From Rheum nobile (taxonomy: Eukaryota; Streptophyta; Magnoliopsida; Caryophyllales; Polygonaceae): DNA of 64,000 nucleotides. This document shows positions 11,522 through 21,484 of this stretch, one piece after another (the first letter of the stretch is position 1; every line of letters starts with the position of its first letter). Position numbers and translations under genes: made by a program. The notes under the pieces were generated by a model, which saw only the letters and a list, made by a program, of their open reading frames with translations, ran no database searches and was not told where the DNA came from. The stretch covers positions 5,498,501 through 5,562,500 of the forward strand of contig WOAB01000109.1 of assembly GCA_027886185.1 (NCBI GenBank), in the 5' to 3' direction.

Positions 11522-12343
11522 TGTTTGTTGATGAAGGATTGGAAAGGTTGAAGTGAGAAATATAAAGTTTGTGAGATTGAGAGCAAGACGGCGAGAGAGA
11601 AAGTTAGACAACGATGGAGATTAAGGTTGGGAGAGTCAGGCTTATATAGAGAGGATTAAGATTAGGGTAAATCAAGATAAAATCTTTACAAATTATCCAC
11701 TTACCAAAAGTATTCTTCTTCAGCCGAAATCTTCACCATTAAGATTTTTCTCTACTGCGCTAGTCGTTTCTCTTGCAGAGGCGTCAACTCTAAATCATAC
11801 TTTCCTAGCCGTTACGCAACTTTTACCTAGTAGCTTATCTCAACGTTCCCATATCTATTCATCATATTTTTTTCCTTGAGCACAATGGGCCTTGTTCCCT
11901 TCACCAGTTACCATGAGTGGAATAAACAGAGCCGGTTTGAATAGCATAAGTATTAAAATCATAACACAACATATCCAAACAAAAAGTTCATGGTAGGAAA
12001 AAAAATCCAAGCAATTAAACCAGTAAAATTTGCAAATAAATAGAAAGATCATAAGTAACATTTACGTGGATCAAGGCTTAAGGGTAGACATGACAACCAA
12101 CTATCATTTTAGCTTATAACGAGGGTTCAATAGATCAAGTTTGTTGTATAAGTCTAAAAAAAATGTGCATATGCTTTAATAAAGAATCTAACAATTATCA
12201 AAGTTACTTTGCAATATTTTAAGAAATAGTAAAACACAAAACACATGGTAAATCTTCATGAAAAGATTTTATCAATGCATTTTTCCCTATTTAAGTATGA
12301 TCCCATTTTCCAATCATTAAGGGAATAATGGACCGAGACTAGC
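11522..12343. other. Spacer between RNase H and the extra ORF, copia remnant A
   Basis: About 0.8 kb that on the minus strand follows the RNase H stop and precedes the extra ORF. The equivalent interval in remnant B is 17453-18219. It presumably carries the promoter or splice region for the extra ORF. No other feature seen. Confidence 0.45.
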
Positions 12344-13471
12344 TCAATTCAAGGAGATCATGCCTAGAAGCATCCTAATATGTTCATAAGGCTTTCTATC
12401 CAATGCTTTGATAAAAATGTATGCAACTTGATCTTTAGTCGTACAATGATCCATCTTAATAAAACCTTTCTCAACATTATCACGAAGAAAGTGGTGGCGA
12501 ACATCAATATGGTTGGTACGTGGATGATGTACTAGATTTTTTGAAATTTTAATTGCACTAGTATTATCACACATGATGGGAAAACTGCTAAGAGACATAC
12601 CATAGTACTCCAGTTGTTGCTTAAGCCACAATACTTTGACACAACATGCTGCATTGGCCACGTGCTCAACTTTAGTGGTTGAGAGAGCAACCAAATTCTA
12701 TTTCTTTGATCCCCAAGAGACAAGGCATGGGTCAAGGAACTGTGCCATTCCAAAAGTGATTTTTCTATCCACTAGGTGGCCAGCAAAATCAGCGTCTGTG
12801 TATCCAACTGGTTCAAAGACATTGTTCCTTGGATACCAAATATCTAGATGGTCATTTTCCTTCATGTACCTCAATATTCTCTTCACTTCCTTTAAGTGTG
12901 ATTCTTTTGGATTTGCCTGGAATCTTGCACATAAGCACACACTGGACATGATATATGGCCTACTTGCCATGAGATAGAGAAGTGATCCAATAATCCCTCT
13001 ATAAATGGTTTGGTTCACATCTATGTCATTCAAGTCTACATCAAAACTAGTGTTAGGATAAATAGGAGTATCAATGGGTTTAGAACTTTCCATACCATAC
13101 TTATTCAACAACTCTTTGATGTAATTTTGTTGATATATCATTGTTCCCTTTTCATTATGTGTGACTTGCAATCACAAGAAGAACAAAAGATATCTTATCA
13201 TGCTCATCTCAAACTCACTGCTCATAACGTTTTTAAAACTTTATACAAGAGAAGGATTAGTGGAACCAAAAACAATATCATCAAGATAGACTTGAACAAC
13301 AAGAGTATCACCTTTCTTTTCTAGTAGGAACAATGTCTTGTCAATTGCACCACGTCTATACCCGTTAGATAGAAGGAACTATGCAAACTTGTCATACAAA
13401 CCTCATGGAGCTTGCTTGAGACCATACTATGCCTTATCCAAAACATACACATGGTCAAGACAATTGAGGTA
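12344..13471 (-). pseudogene. Ty1/copia (SIRE-like) RT C-terminus and RNase H, remnant A
   Basis: Reads on the minus strand through HVYVLDKA.YGLKQAP (about 13450), VQVYLDDIVFGST (about 13290, the catalytic YVDD-type motif with V changed to L), YIKELLNKYGMESSKPIDTP (about 13115), GYTDADFAGHLVDRK (about 12800) and CDNTSAIKISKN (about 12575) with HIDVRHHFLRDNV, ending LLGMISLN at 12344. Internal stops and frameshifts are present (for example in place of the residue before YGLKQAP). The N-terminal RT part continues at 15364-15500 on the far side of a solo LTR. Copy B at 18220-19237 is about as decayed. Confidence 0.9.
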
Positions 13472-15363
13472 TGTAATATCCCTCATTTTTATAAGGGTAT
13501 AAATGTAACTTTTTATTCTATTTCTAATAAAGGAATTATAGTGTTTGTTGCATTATTCCAAAAGGGAATAGATTAATTATATTCTTACCCTAAGTATTTT
13601 ACATTTTTAAATCATGGTTTATTTAAATTTATTTTAACATTATGTTAATTTTAATTAAATAAACTTATCAATCTACCCTAAAATATTTAAATTAAGATTA
13701 ACAATATGTTAATTAAGATTTAAATATGGTTAATTTTATAAGAAATTATGACTTAAGCTTAAGTTTAATCAAATTTAGTTTTCCTTTCATCTTAAATTTG
13801 GGTTAAATAAATATATAAACTTAGGATAATATTATAAATAAGTTTGGGTAATTTTTTTAAAGTATAATAGGGGAATTTTTTCCACAACTTGAAAAGTTTG
13901 GCAAAAATGTGCAAATAAGACAAATTTGGGGGATGCAGATCGCGAGAACCCCTAGCCTTTTCAACCTTGCTCAAATGCGCGGTAGGTCTGGACTTCAATG
14001 GAGAAATTCGTCCCCGATCTGGCGCGATTTTTCAAATTAGATTGTGGGCTTTGTAGATAAGATCAACACAACCAAAAGCCCCCAAAATTCGGGTATCAAA
14101 TCCCCCGAATTTCATCGAATTTCTCCCAAGAAGGCAAGCCACATCGTCATTACGCATTTTGCCGTATTTTGTGAAATTCGATCCCATTTCGGATCAATTG
14201 GGGCCGAATTTTGCGCGATTCCGAAGCTCTCGATATGGGCTATCATCCTACTATAAAATCGACCTCACCCATGGTCAAAGTCCCATCCGATTTCAGAATT
14301 CTATGTTTTCCGAGCGCGTCTATAATTGTCCTTTTTCGGCCACCACGGTGCTCCTCCGCCATCATTAGAGCCACCATTATCACCGCCTTGATGTCCCGGT
14401 CCAAAGCCCTCTAACCATGACCCAATTGGTGCCCCGACGAGCCCGAATCGAACCCTTTTTCCGCCGGTGCCACTCGACCTCCGGTAGCGTTTTTCGATTC
14501 TGTTTTTTCATTATTAATCTTAATTAGTTAGGCTAATTGGGATTAATTAGTGATATATTGGGTCAATTTAATTTTATGAATGTTAAAATTAAATTTCATA
14601 TATATTTTTTCAGTATTATCTTCGATTGTAAATTGTTAATTTTTTACATTTCAATTAGATAATATGTTCGGTTAGATAATTCGCATTATACAGTGAGTTT
14701 GGTTGAGGACTCAAATAGTCAAATGAGTCGTTTTTAAAACCTTGTGTGGTAATTATAAATGTTTCCAAACAAACATACGCAATTCCTATACAACTCAATC
14801 CTTTGGAGTCTTATTTTGAATCATATCTCTTTCTAAGTTTCAGTGGGAGTTTTAGTTATATATCGTCTATCGACTTTTATTCGAGAGACAATGATAGTAA
14901 CTGGATACAACCACTTAGAACCTCTCATAAATACCCTTATTTAGTCTTTTATTAGACTAACCAACCTTCATTTTTCTTTACATGGTTGGTTAGTGTCATC
15001 CGTCACATATGACACATCAGGTAATTTTTCCCAAGTGAGAAGAAATGGAATCCCGACGTTGAAGGCATATGTTATTTTTATATATTTTGCTATAATAAGG
15101 TTGAAGATCCTGAAGTTAGATTTTAGGTTTATGACCTATTGTGTAATTTTGGTATTTTCCATTAAGTCTTCCGCTACTTTATTTTTATTTAATTCAGTTG
15201 CTATTTTCTACAAACGCCATTTGTAAGACTTTATTATAAATTTATAAAAGTATTATGTATTATTTTCATATTTGCGATCGGTACTGTAAGCCTTGGGTGA
15301 TTTCGAATATGTGTTCCGAGGTCACCAGCGGTTATATTCCTAAGGTAAATTAGGGATGTTACA
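13472..15363 (-). mobile_element. Solo LTR with TGTAACATCCC ends (chromovirus-like), splitting the copia RT
   Basis: 1892 bp. Minus strand opens TGTAACATCCCTAATTTACC and closes AGGGATATTACA. TGTAACRYCCC ends with complementary tails are typical of Tekay/Del-type gypsy LTRs. Flanks on the plus strand are AGGTA (13467-13471) and AGGTC (15364-15368), a 5 bp target duplication with one mismatch. The interrupted RT reads QQPPGFEDL on one side and HVYVLDKA on the other, which are neighbours in intact copia RT, so the insertion point is certain. No internal primer site or coding region is seen, hence a solo LTR. Confidence 0.85.
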
Positions 15364-15500
15364 AGGTCTTCAAAACCTGGTGGTTGTTGTACATAAACTT
15401 CTTCGTGGAGATAGCCATTTATGAAGGCAAACTTGACATTCGTTTGATAGAGCTTGAAGGGCCATTGTTGACTTCGTTGTTCTATGCATATTCTGTTTTG
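15364..15500 (-). pseudogene. N-terminal RT fragment of copia remnant A
   Basis: Minus strand reads KLYQTNVKFAFINGYLHEEV then YVQQPPGFEDL, the standard copia RT segment preceding YGLKQAP. It is cut at its lower end by the solo LTR at 13472-15363. Upstream of about 15500 the expected RT, integrase and gag are absent and the sequence passes straight into LTR-like sequence of remnant B. Confidence 0.85.
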
Positions 15501-15519
15501 ATACTCCACATGGTTTTCA

Positions 15520-15628
15520 TCATTCCTTGTCTTCCGAATTGTTCCTGAAACTCACAGTCACAATAAAACCATCAAGTGTAATGGGATTTATCATCATCAA
15601 AACTAGAGGGAACATCATCATTCCAACA
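15520..15628 (-). mobile_element. Truncated 3' LTR of SIRE-like copia remnant B
   Basis: After the tract GTCATCACCAAAAAAGGGG (minus, about 15650-15632) the sequence opens TGTTGGAATGATGATG and includes AGTTTTGATGATGATAA, words common at the start of SIRE-type LTRs. Only about 110 bp remain before the RT fragment of remnant A begins. The junction is a deletion or recombination scar rather than an insertion with a target duplication. Confidence 0.45.
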
Positions 15629-16088
15629 ATTTCCCCTTTTTTGGTGATGACAAACCCATTCAAAATATGCACGTTCAAAACAGTTAAGTAAGAAGTCAAT
15701 CACATATAGTCAAGCATATTCTAAGTTTTATCAATTGACAAAGTCTCCCCTCAGAAAGTACATGTTGAGATTTACCTTCAAGTTGCGTCAAGATTCTTCT
15801 TAGCAGTAGCTTCTGTCATCAACTCTTCATTGAGTTCATCACACATTTTCCACACTTCCCCCTTTTGGCATCATCAAAAGATCACAGTACAAGCATAGAG
15901 TTCAAGACTAAGTCACAGAACATGATAAATCAATTCATTCATTAAGTAGGAAAGCATTACATAATTAAGGGAATGAAACAAGCAAAGTCAAATGATAAGA
16001 GAGAACTACGCAACAAACATGAAAACATAGAAAATATGAAAAAACAGAGGGATAGACTGACTGGATAGTAACAAGGAGCACTTATGTC

Positions 16089-17452
16089 TCAGGGCTCTTC
16101 ATCGGCTTTCTCCTCCTTGTTCAGAAAATAATCTAGGAGCAGTTTCATCGTGATATTCATCTGTTTGAGCTCAGTAAGGATTTGGTGCTGCACAGAGCTT
16201 CCCTTGGACGTTTCTTCACCAACATGGTTTTTCCCAGTCGCTATCTCAGTTCCCTTCAAGTCCCCTTTATACTTCATTTTCTCCACACAAAAGGCATCCA
16301 ACTCAGTTCCTAAGGAGACTTGATTCTCCTCTTTGTAAACACCATCACGAAGCAGTAGCATCTTCACCAAGCCTGGAGATAATGTGAAATGCCACTCGAT
16401 GAAGCAGTGTCAATCGACCAGTATACAGTTCCCCAACAGTGGTGCCAAACAACCTTTCCATATAGGCGAGCTTCTCATCATTGTACTCAGCAGAATTCTT
16501 CGAGAAGGGAACCTCATAAAACCCACCCAAAGGAACAGATAGAAGGATTGAGATTACGTTGGGGGTAAATGAGATGTCATCCCTATCAATCTTTGAGGAC
16601 CCAAGCATGGCAACATCTTTGGAGAGGTGATAGTAGTGATAGAATTCCCGGACTTGGACCTCATTCACAATTGCCCTGACAGAGCATATCCGTTCCCACC
16701 CTTGGAACTAAAGAAGATCCAAAATCTCCTCCACCTTGTGCTCAACATAAAAAACTTTCCTTAATGATGAGAGGAGAGAGGATTCGCTTACCCTCGGAGA
16801 AGTCGGGAGCAGTCTAAGATACCTAAACATCAAGCTTCACCTTTTTCTTTTCACTCTTAGTGGCAGAGCGAAGACGACCCTTGAGAGGCTGAGGAACGGT
16901 CTCATCACCACCGGACTTGGTCGACGTTAAGAAGTCGGTGGACGCTTGTCGAACGCTAGTGATACGGAGGTCATCATCATCTTCTGTTTCCTCCTCAGCA
17001 GTTTTAGTGAGATCAATTGCTTTTCTTTTACGTCCTTGGGGTCGGGAAACTGCTAAAGGTGTTGACTTTACACCAAGCTCGTCTTCCAGTGAACGCAGCG
17101 ATTGTTCCTCCTCATCCACTATGTCTTTGGAGGGAGAGGACACTTAATCTTCTTCATGAGCCTTGGAACTCGGCGCCTTCTCCACCACATGGACAAGCTT
17201 CAGAGAGGACGCAAGTTCCAGAGCCTTTAGTGGCGACGAAGATTTCGCCACTGGAGTGGGAGTCGAAGCAGAGGGATTGGTAACCTGTTCCACCGAGGCT
17301 TGAGCAATCTCCAAGACAGAGGAGGGCAAGGCGGATTTGGCAGGGGTGTTACGTGCAACTTTCTGCTTTTGAAGAGTGAGCATCATCTCGTCAATCTCAG
17401 CATCGGACTTGTTGGTAACCGCCTTGTTGGACAGGTCACTGGAAGAAGCCAT
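16089..17452 (-). pseudogene. Extra ORF 3' of pol in copia remnant B (plant transposon protein-like)
   Basis: ATG at 17452 (MASSSDLSNKAVTNKSDAEI). Segments: 17452-17144, then a stop and continuation 17143-16823 (acidic, ending with a basic patch KSEKKKVKLDV), then 16668-16089. The 16668-16345 part, VREFYHYYHLSKDVAML, then DISFTPNVISILLSVPLGGF and YMERLFGTTVGELYTGRL, resembles the core of the putative plant transposon protein domain. The tail ILTELKQMNITMKLLLDYFL matches the tail of the ORF at 9968-11521. Function of this family is unknown. It lies between RNase H and the 3' LTR remnant. Stops and frameshifts make it a pseudogene. Confidence 0.68.
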
Positions 17453-18219
17453 TAGAGATTAGGAGAGATTGGAGGTGAGGCGAGGGAATTAGGGTAACGG
17501 CAGAGGGCCAGAGCTTTGGGAGAGATTGAGAGCGAGAGAGATTTGGGAATAAGATTGCGATGAAGGAATGTGAGGGATTAGGTAAGGTATATATAGGAAG
17601 AGAAAGATCTTCAGCAAATATTATATTTCCAAGCAATCAAAACCGACTTACCAAAATCTATCCAAACGCAATCTTTTCTTTCTCCTCTGATAACGACACT
17701 TTTCTTTCTCCACTGATTCAAGCGACAACGTTCCACACATCATTTCCCCATACTCTGAGCAACCATCTTCGTTCCCTTGAGACCATGAGTGTATAGCGAG
17801 GCTTGTCTGGATATTTCAAATTAGGTTCACACAAAATATAATATATCCAAACATATGGTAAGGAACAAAACAACTCAGATAATTATTCCACGTAAAAAGT
17901 TTGACAAAGAAGGTTCATAGGGAACGTTTACCTGAATCAAGGCTAAGGTAAGCTTTACGACCGATTATCATATAGGCTTGTAATGAGGGATCAGTCATCA
18001 AATCAGTCGTTTTGGGTCTCAAGTAAGATGTTGTCATGCAATTAAGTATTTCAGTAAAAATCAAAAGACAAAGTTGTAAGATCCATAAGACTAAATAACC
18101 CTGACATAAGCAAAAATCATGAAATAGCAAGATCAAGGAATAAGTAGCTAAGCATGAAGCTTCATGAAGATTGTGATCAATTTCGCCAAGCATTGAGGGA
18201 ATAGTGGATAGTGAATTCC

Positions 18220-19237
18220 TCAATTTAGAGAGATCATGCCAATGAGCAGGCGAAGATGCTCGAATGGCCCTTTGTCTAGTGCCTTGGTGAAAATATCAGC
18301 CACTTGATTTTCAGTCCTGTAATGTTCCATCCTAATGAGACCAATGTCAACATTATCACGAAAAAAATGATGACGAATGTCAATGTGCTTAGTACGTGAA
18401 TGATGGACTGGATTTTTCGAGATGCTTATAGCACTAGTATTATCACACGTGATAGGAATAGTGTCAAGAGACATACCAAAGTCCACCAGTTGCTGCTTTA
18501 ACCACAATACCTGAGCACAAAAACTTGTTGCGGCAACCTACTCAGCTTCTGTAGTGGAAAGGGAAACAGAGTTTTGCTTCTTGGATCCCCATGAGACAAG
18601 GCAGGGACCAAGGAACTGTGGCGTTCCATAGGTGCTCTTTCGATCGACAACGTGCCCAGCAAAATCAGTGTCAATGAATCCAACGAGTTTGAAGTCACAG
18701 TTCTTAGGATACCAGAGACATAAATGATCCATTCCTTTGAGGTATCGAAAGATTCGATTCACTTCCTTCAAATGTGAGTATTTAGGGTTGGATTAGAATC
18801 TAGCACAAAGACACACACTAAAGAGAAAATTCGGCCTGCTTGCCATGAGATAAAGGAAGGAACCTATCATTCCTCTATACATTGTAGGATCAACAACTGT
18901 TCCATTCAACTCTGCATCTAAACGAGTGTTGGGAGAAATAGGAGTGACAATGGGTTTTGCAGAATCCATACCATATTTCTTCAACAGTTCCTTTATATAC
19001 TTTTGTTGATGGATCTTCGTTCCTTCCTTAGTTTGTATGACTTGTAATCCGAGGAAAAAGGATAATTCCCCAATCATACTCATCTCAAACTCACTACTCA
19101 TAAGATTTTTGAACTTGTCTACAAGAGCAGGGTTAGTGGAACAAAAATAATATCATCAACATAAACTTGAATGACTAGAGTCTCACCTTTCTGTTCCAAG
19201 TGGAACAATGTCTGGTCAATTGTTCCTCGCCTGTAAC
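18220..19237 (-). pseudogene. Ty1/copia (SIRE-like) RT and RNase H, remnant B
   Basis: Minus strand runs from GYRRGTIDQTLFHLEQKG (about 19230) through VIQVYVDDIIF (about 19160), MSSEFEMSMIGELSFFLGLQ (19101), YIKELLKKYGMDSAKPI, GFIDTDFAGHVVDRKSTYG (RNase H) and CDNTSAISISKNPVHHSRTK to LLIGMISLN at 18220. The catalytic YVDD is intact, but the RNase H DAD-type motif reads DTD and stops and frameshifts interrupt the chain. Its upper end stops abruptly where the AT-rich array begins, so the N-terminal RT, integrase and gag are missing. Confidence 0.9.
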
Positions 19238-19918
19238 TATAGGATATAACGATATGATATAATCATAGTATATAATATAGGATATAACCATAGTATATAA
19301 CTATAGGATATAACGATATGATATAACCAAATTGGATATAACAATAACATATAATCATAGTTTATAACCATAGGATATAAACATATAACTATCTGATATA
19401 ATATAGGATATAACCATAGTATATAACTATGGAATATAACCATAAGATATAATCATAGTATATAATTATAGGATAAAACCATAGTATATAACTATAGAAT
19501 ATAACCGTAGTATATAACCATAAGACATTACCAAATTGGATATAACCATAGTTATATGTGATTTCGAATGATATAACCATAGTATATAACTATAGGATAT
19601 AACGATATGATATAACCAAATTAGATATAACTATAGGATATAAACATAGTATATAACTATAGGATATAATATAGGATATAGCCATAGTATATAACTATGG
19701 AATATATAACCATAAGATATAATCACAGTATATAATTATAGGATATAACCATAATATATAACTATAGAATATAATCGTAGTATATAACCATAAGACATAA
19801 CCAAATTGGATATAACCATAGTTGTATGTGATTTTCGAAGGATATAACCATAGTATATAACTATATGATATAACCAAATTGGATATAACTATAAGAAATA
19901 ATCATAGTATATAACTAT
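19238..19918. repeat. AT-rich tandem array, left part
   Basis: Imperfect tandem repetition of units such as ATAACCATAGTATATAACTA with variants, plus less frequent TATAACCAAATTGGATATAA and a motif ATATGTGATTTTCGA. A larger unit repeats about every 240-300 bp (compare about 19440-19700 with about 19700-19870). The array continues at 21122-21330 after a 1.2 kb insertion. Open frames within it (runs of LYPIVIYYDYILW type) are by-products of the repeat. Confidence 0.85.
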
Positions 19919-20006
19919 GGGAAAAGTTCAAATGAGGACAACTCTCCGTGTCAGGACTCAGGATGCACCAAGCGCGTCCAAAAATTCGGCCCGGCCGAAT
20001 TATTCG

Positions 20007-20039
20007 CGAATTTTTTGAAAAATATTTTTCAAAAATTCG
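20007..20039. repeat. Near-perfect 33 bp palindrome
   Basis: CGAATTTTTTGAAAAATA and its mirror TTTTTCAAAAATTCG form an A/T-rich inverted repeat with one extra T. It lies near the left end of the Mutator-like insertion, next to GGCCGAATTATTCGCG. Confidence 0.75.
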
Positions 20040-20950
20040 AATTTTTGCAAAAAAAAATAGATTTTGTGCATATGAAATACACTGTTGTGTGCATATGTCA
20101 GAACGTATGTGTGCATATGTCAGGCTCGATGTGTGCATGTGGTTTTCAGAATGTGTGCATGTCTGGGAACAGTTGTTAATGCTAGAGACATGTGTGCATA
20201 TCAAATACACATCTGTGTGCATAAAAAGTGTGTGTGCACATATAACCAACAAGGTGGATGATTTCCTGGGTATGAACACATGATTTCTGCGGTATGAACA
20301 CATGATTCCTGGGCTTATATTTGATACGCACACGCATGTAGTGGATATGCACACAACAAGGTGGATGATATGCACACAATAGTCTATTTGACATGCACAT
20401 AACGAGTATTTGATATGCACACATGGTTTGTGTGCATCAACACTTGAGACCATATGCACACACGAGGTATGCACACGATAGTTTAATGGATGTGCACACG
20501 ACAGGTTATTTGGTATGCACACATGGTTTGTGTGCATCAACACTTGTTTCCATGTATGCACATGACTTGAGACCATATGCACACACGGGGTCTGCACACG
20601 ATAGTATAATGGATGTGCACACGACAAGTTATTTGGTATGCACACACTGTGTGCATACCAACACTTGTTTTCGGGTATGCACATGACCCGAGACCATATG
20701 AACACACGGAGTATGCACACAGCAGTATAATTGATGTGCACACACAAGTTATTTGATGTGCACACAAGTCCTCTAGGTATAAACACTATATTAAAGGCAT
20801 TCACAATTTCAGAAACCATATGCACACACACATAGTAACATATGCACACAACAATGCATCTGATATGCACACACACGTTATATGATATGCACACAAAATC
20901 GATTTTTCTGGGAAAAATTTTGACTTGGAAAAAATTTTGGCCGAATTTTG

Positions 20951-20976
20951 GCCGAATTATTCGCGAATAATTCGGC
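20951..20976. repeat. Perfect 26 bp palindrome at the right subterminus
   Basis: GCCGAATTATTCG followed exactly by its reverse complement CGAATAATTCGGC. The same half (GGCCGAATTATTCGCGAA) occurs near the left end at 19995-20010, so these are matching subterminal elements of the insertion. Confidence 0.9.
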
Positions 20977-21121
20977 AATTGTACTGCAAGGACAAATTGA
21001 AGCTTTTCCCTATAAGGGCGCGCGCCTCCGCCACTATTCACTCTGTTTTTTTTGTTTTTCCCTCTTCTCTCATGCATCCTCAATCCTATCATGAAGCACC
21101 GTCCTCACCGGAACCGGACCC

Positions 21122-21330
21122 TATAACTATAGGATATAAACATAGTATATAACTATATGATATAATATGTGATAGATAGTATATAAATATGGAATATAAC
21201 CATAAGATATAATCATAGTATATAATTATAGGATATAACCATATAATATAACTATAGAATATAACCATAGTATATAACCATAAGACATAACCAAATTGGA
21301 TATAACCATAGTTATATGTGATTTTCGAGA
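21122..21330. repeat. AT-rich tandem array, right part
   Basis: Continuation of the 19238-19918 array with the same ATAACCATAGTATATAAC words. It leads into the left inverted arm at 21301. Confidence 0.8.
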
Positions 21331-21484
21331 ATAATAATAATAAACAGTTAATAGCAAACGAATTGGTGGAGAAACATACATGAATTTTAGATGAAAAAAG
21401 TATATTGAAACCTCATCATACAAACAAATTTATTGCCATGTAACCCTGATTACTTGAAAACGTCTATTACTATAGTCAAATGCA
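21301..21484. repeat. Left arm of a 180 bp inverted repeat pair
   Basis: Matches the reverse complement of 25788-25964 with roughly 85 percent identity by eye, including GTGATTTTCGAGAATAATAA, AATTGGTGGAGAAA, ATTTATTGCCATGTAACC and CGTCTATTACTA. A second shared word just inside the arms is GGTTGCGTCC (about 21708 forward, about 25752 reversed). Confidence 0.85.

Larger units (their letters stand above)
19919..21121. mobile_element. Mutator-like insertion packed with TGTGCATA motifs
   Basis: 1203 bp flanked by TATAACTAT on both sides (19910-19918 and 21122-21130), a 9 bp duplication typical of Mutator-like elements; removing it restores an array unit. Ends are GGGAAAAGTTCAAATGAGGA and, reverse-complemented, GGGTCCGGTTCCGGTGAGGA, with further matches (AGGACTCAGGATGCA versus AGGATTGAGGATGCA), so weak inverted repeats of about 50 bp. 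Inside, TGTGTGCATA-type words (about 8-10) fill the left third and TATGCACACA-type words (about 20) the rest, spaced 20-30 bp and partly in 120-130 bp higher-order units. A minus-strand frame from 21092 stays open for 396 codons right through the element; it is Cys/His-rich only because of the repeat. Confidence 0.65.

Noticed and set aside
19237..19877. Tyr/Ile/Leu-rich open frames (YDYILWLYP-like) in the AT array
   Set aside because: Produced by the tandem repeat lacking stops in that frame; no start context or conservation argument.
19902..21092. 396-codon Cys/His-rich minus-strand frame as a real zinc-binding protein
   Set aside because: The Cys/His content follows directly from the TGTGCATA repeat read in one frame, there is no spaced ligand pattern of a known domain, and the frame runs into the flanking AT array.
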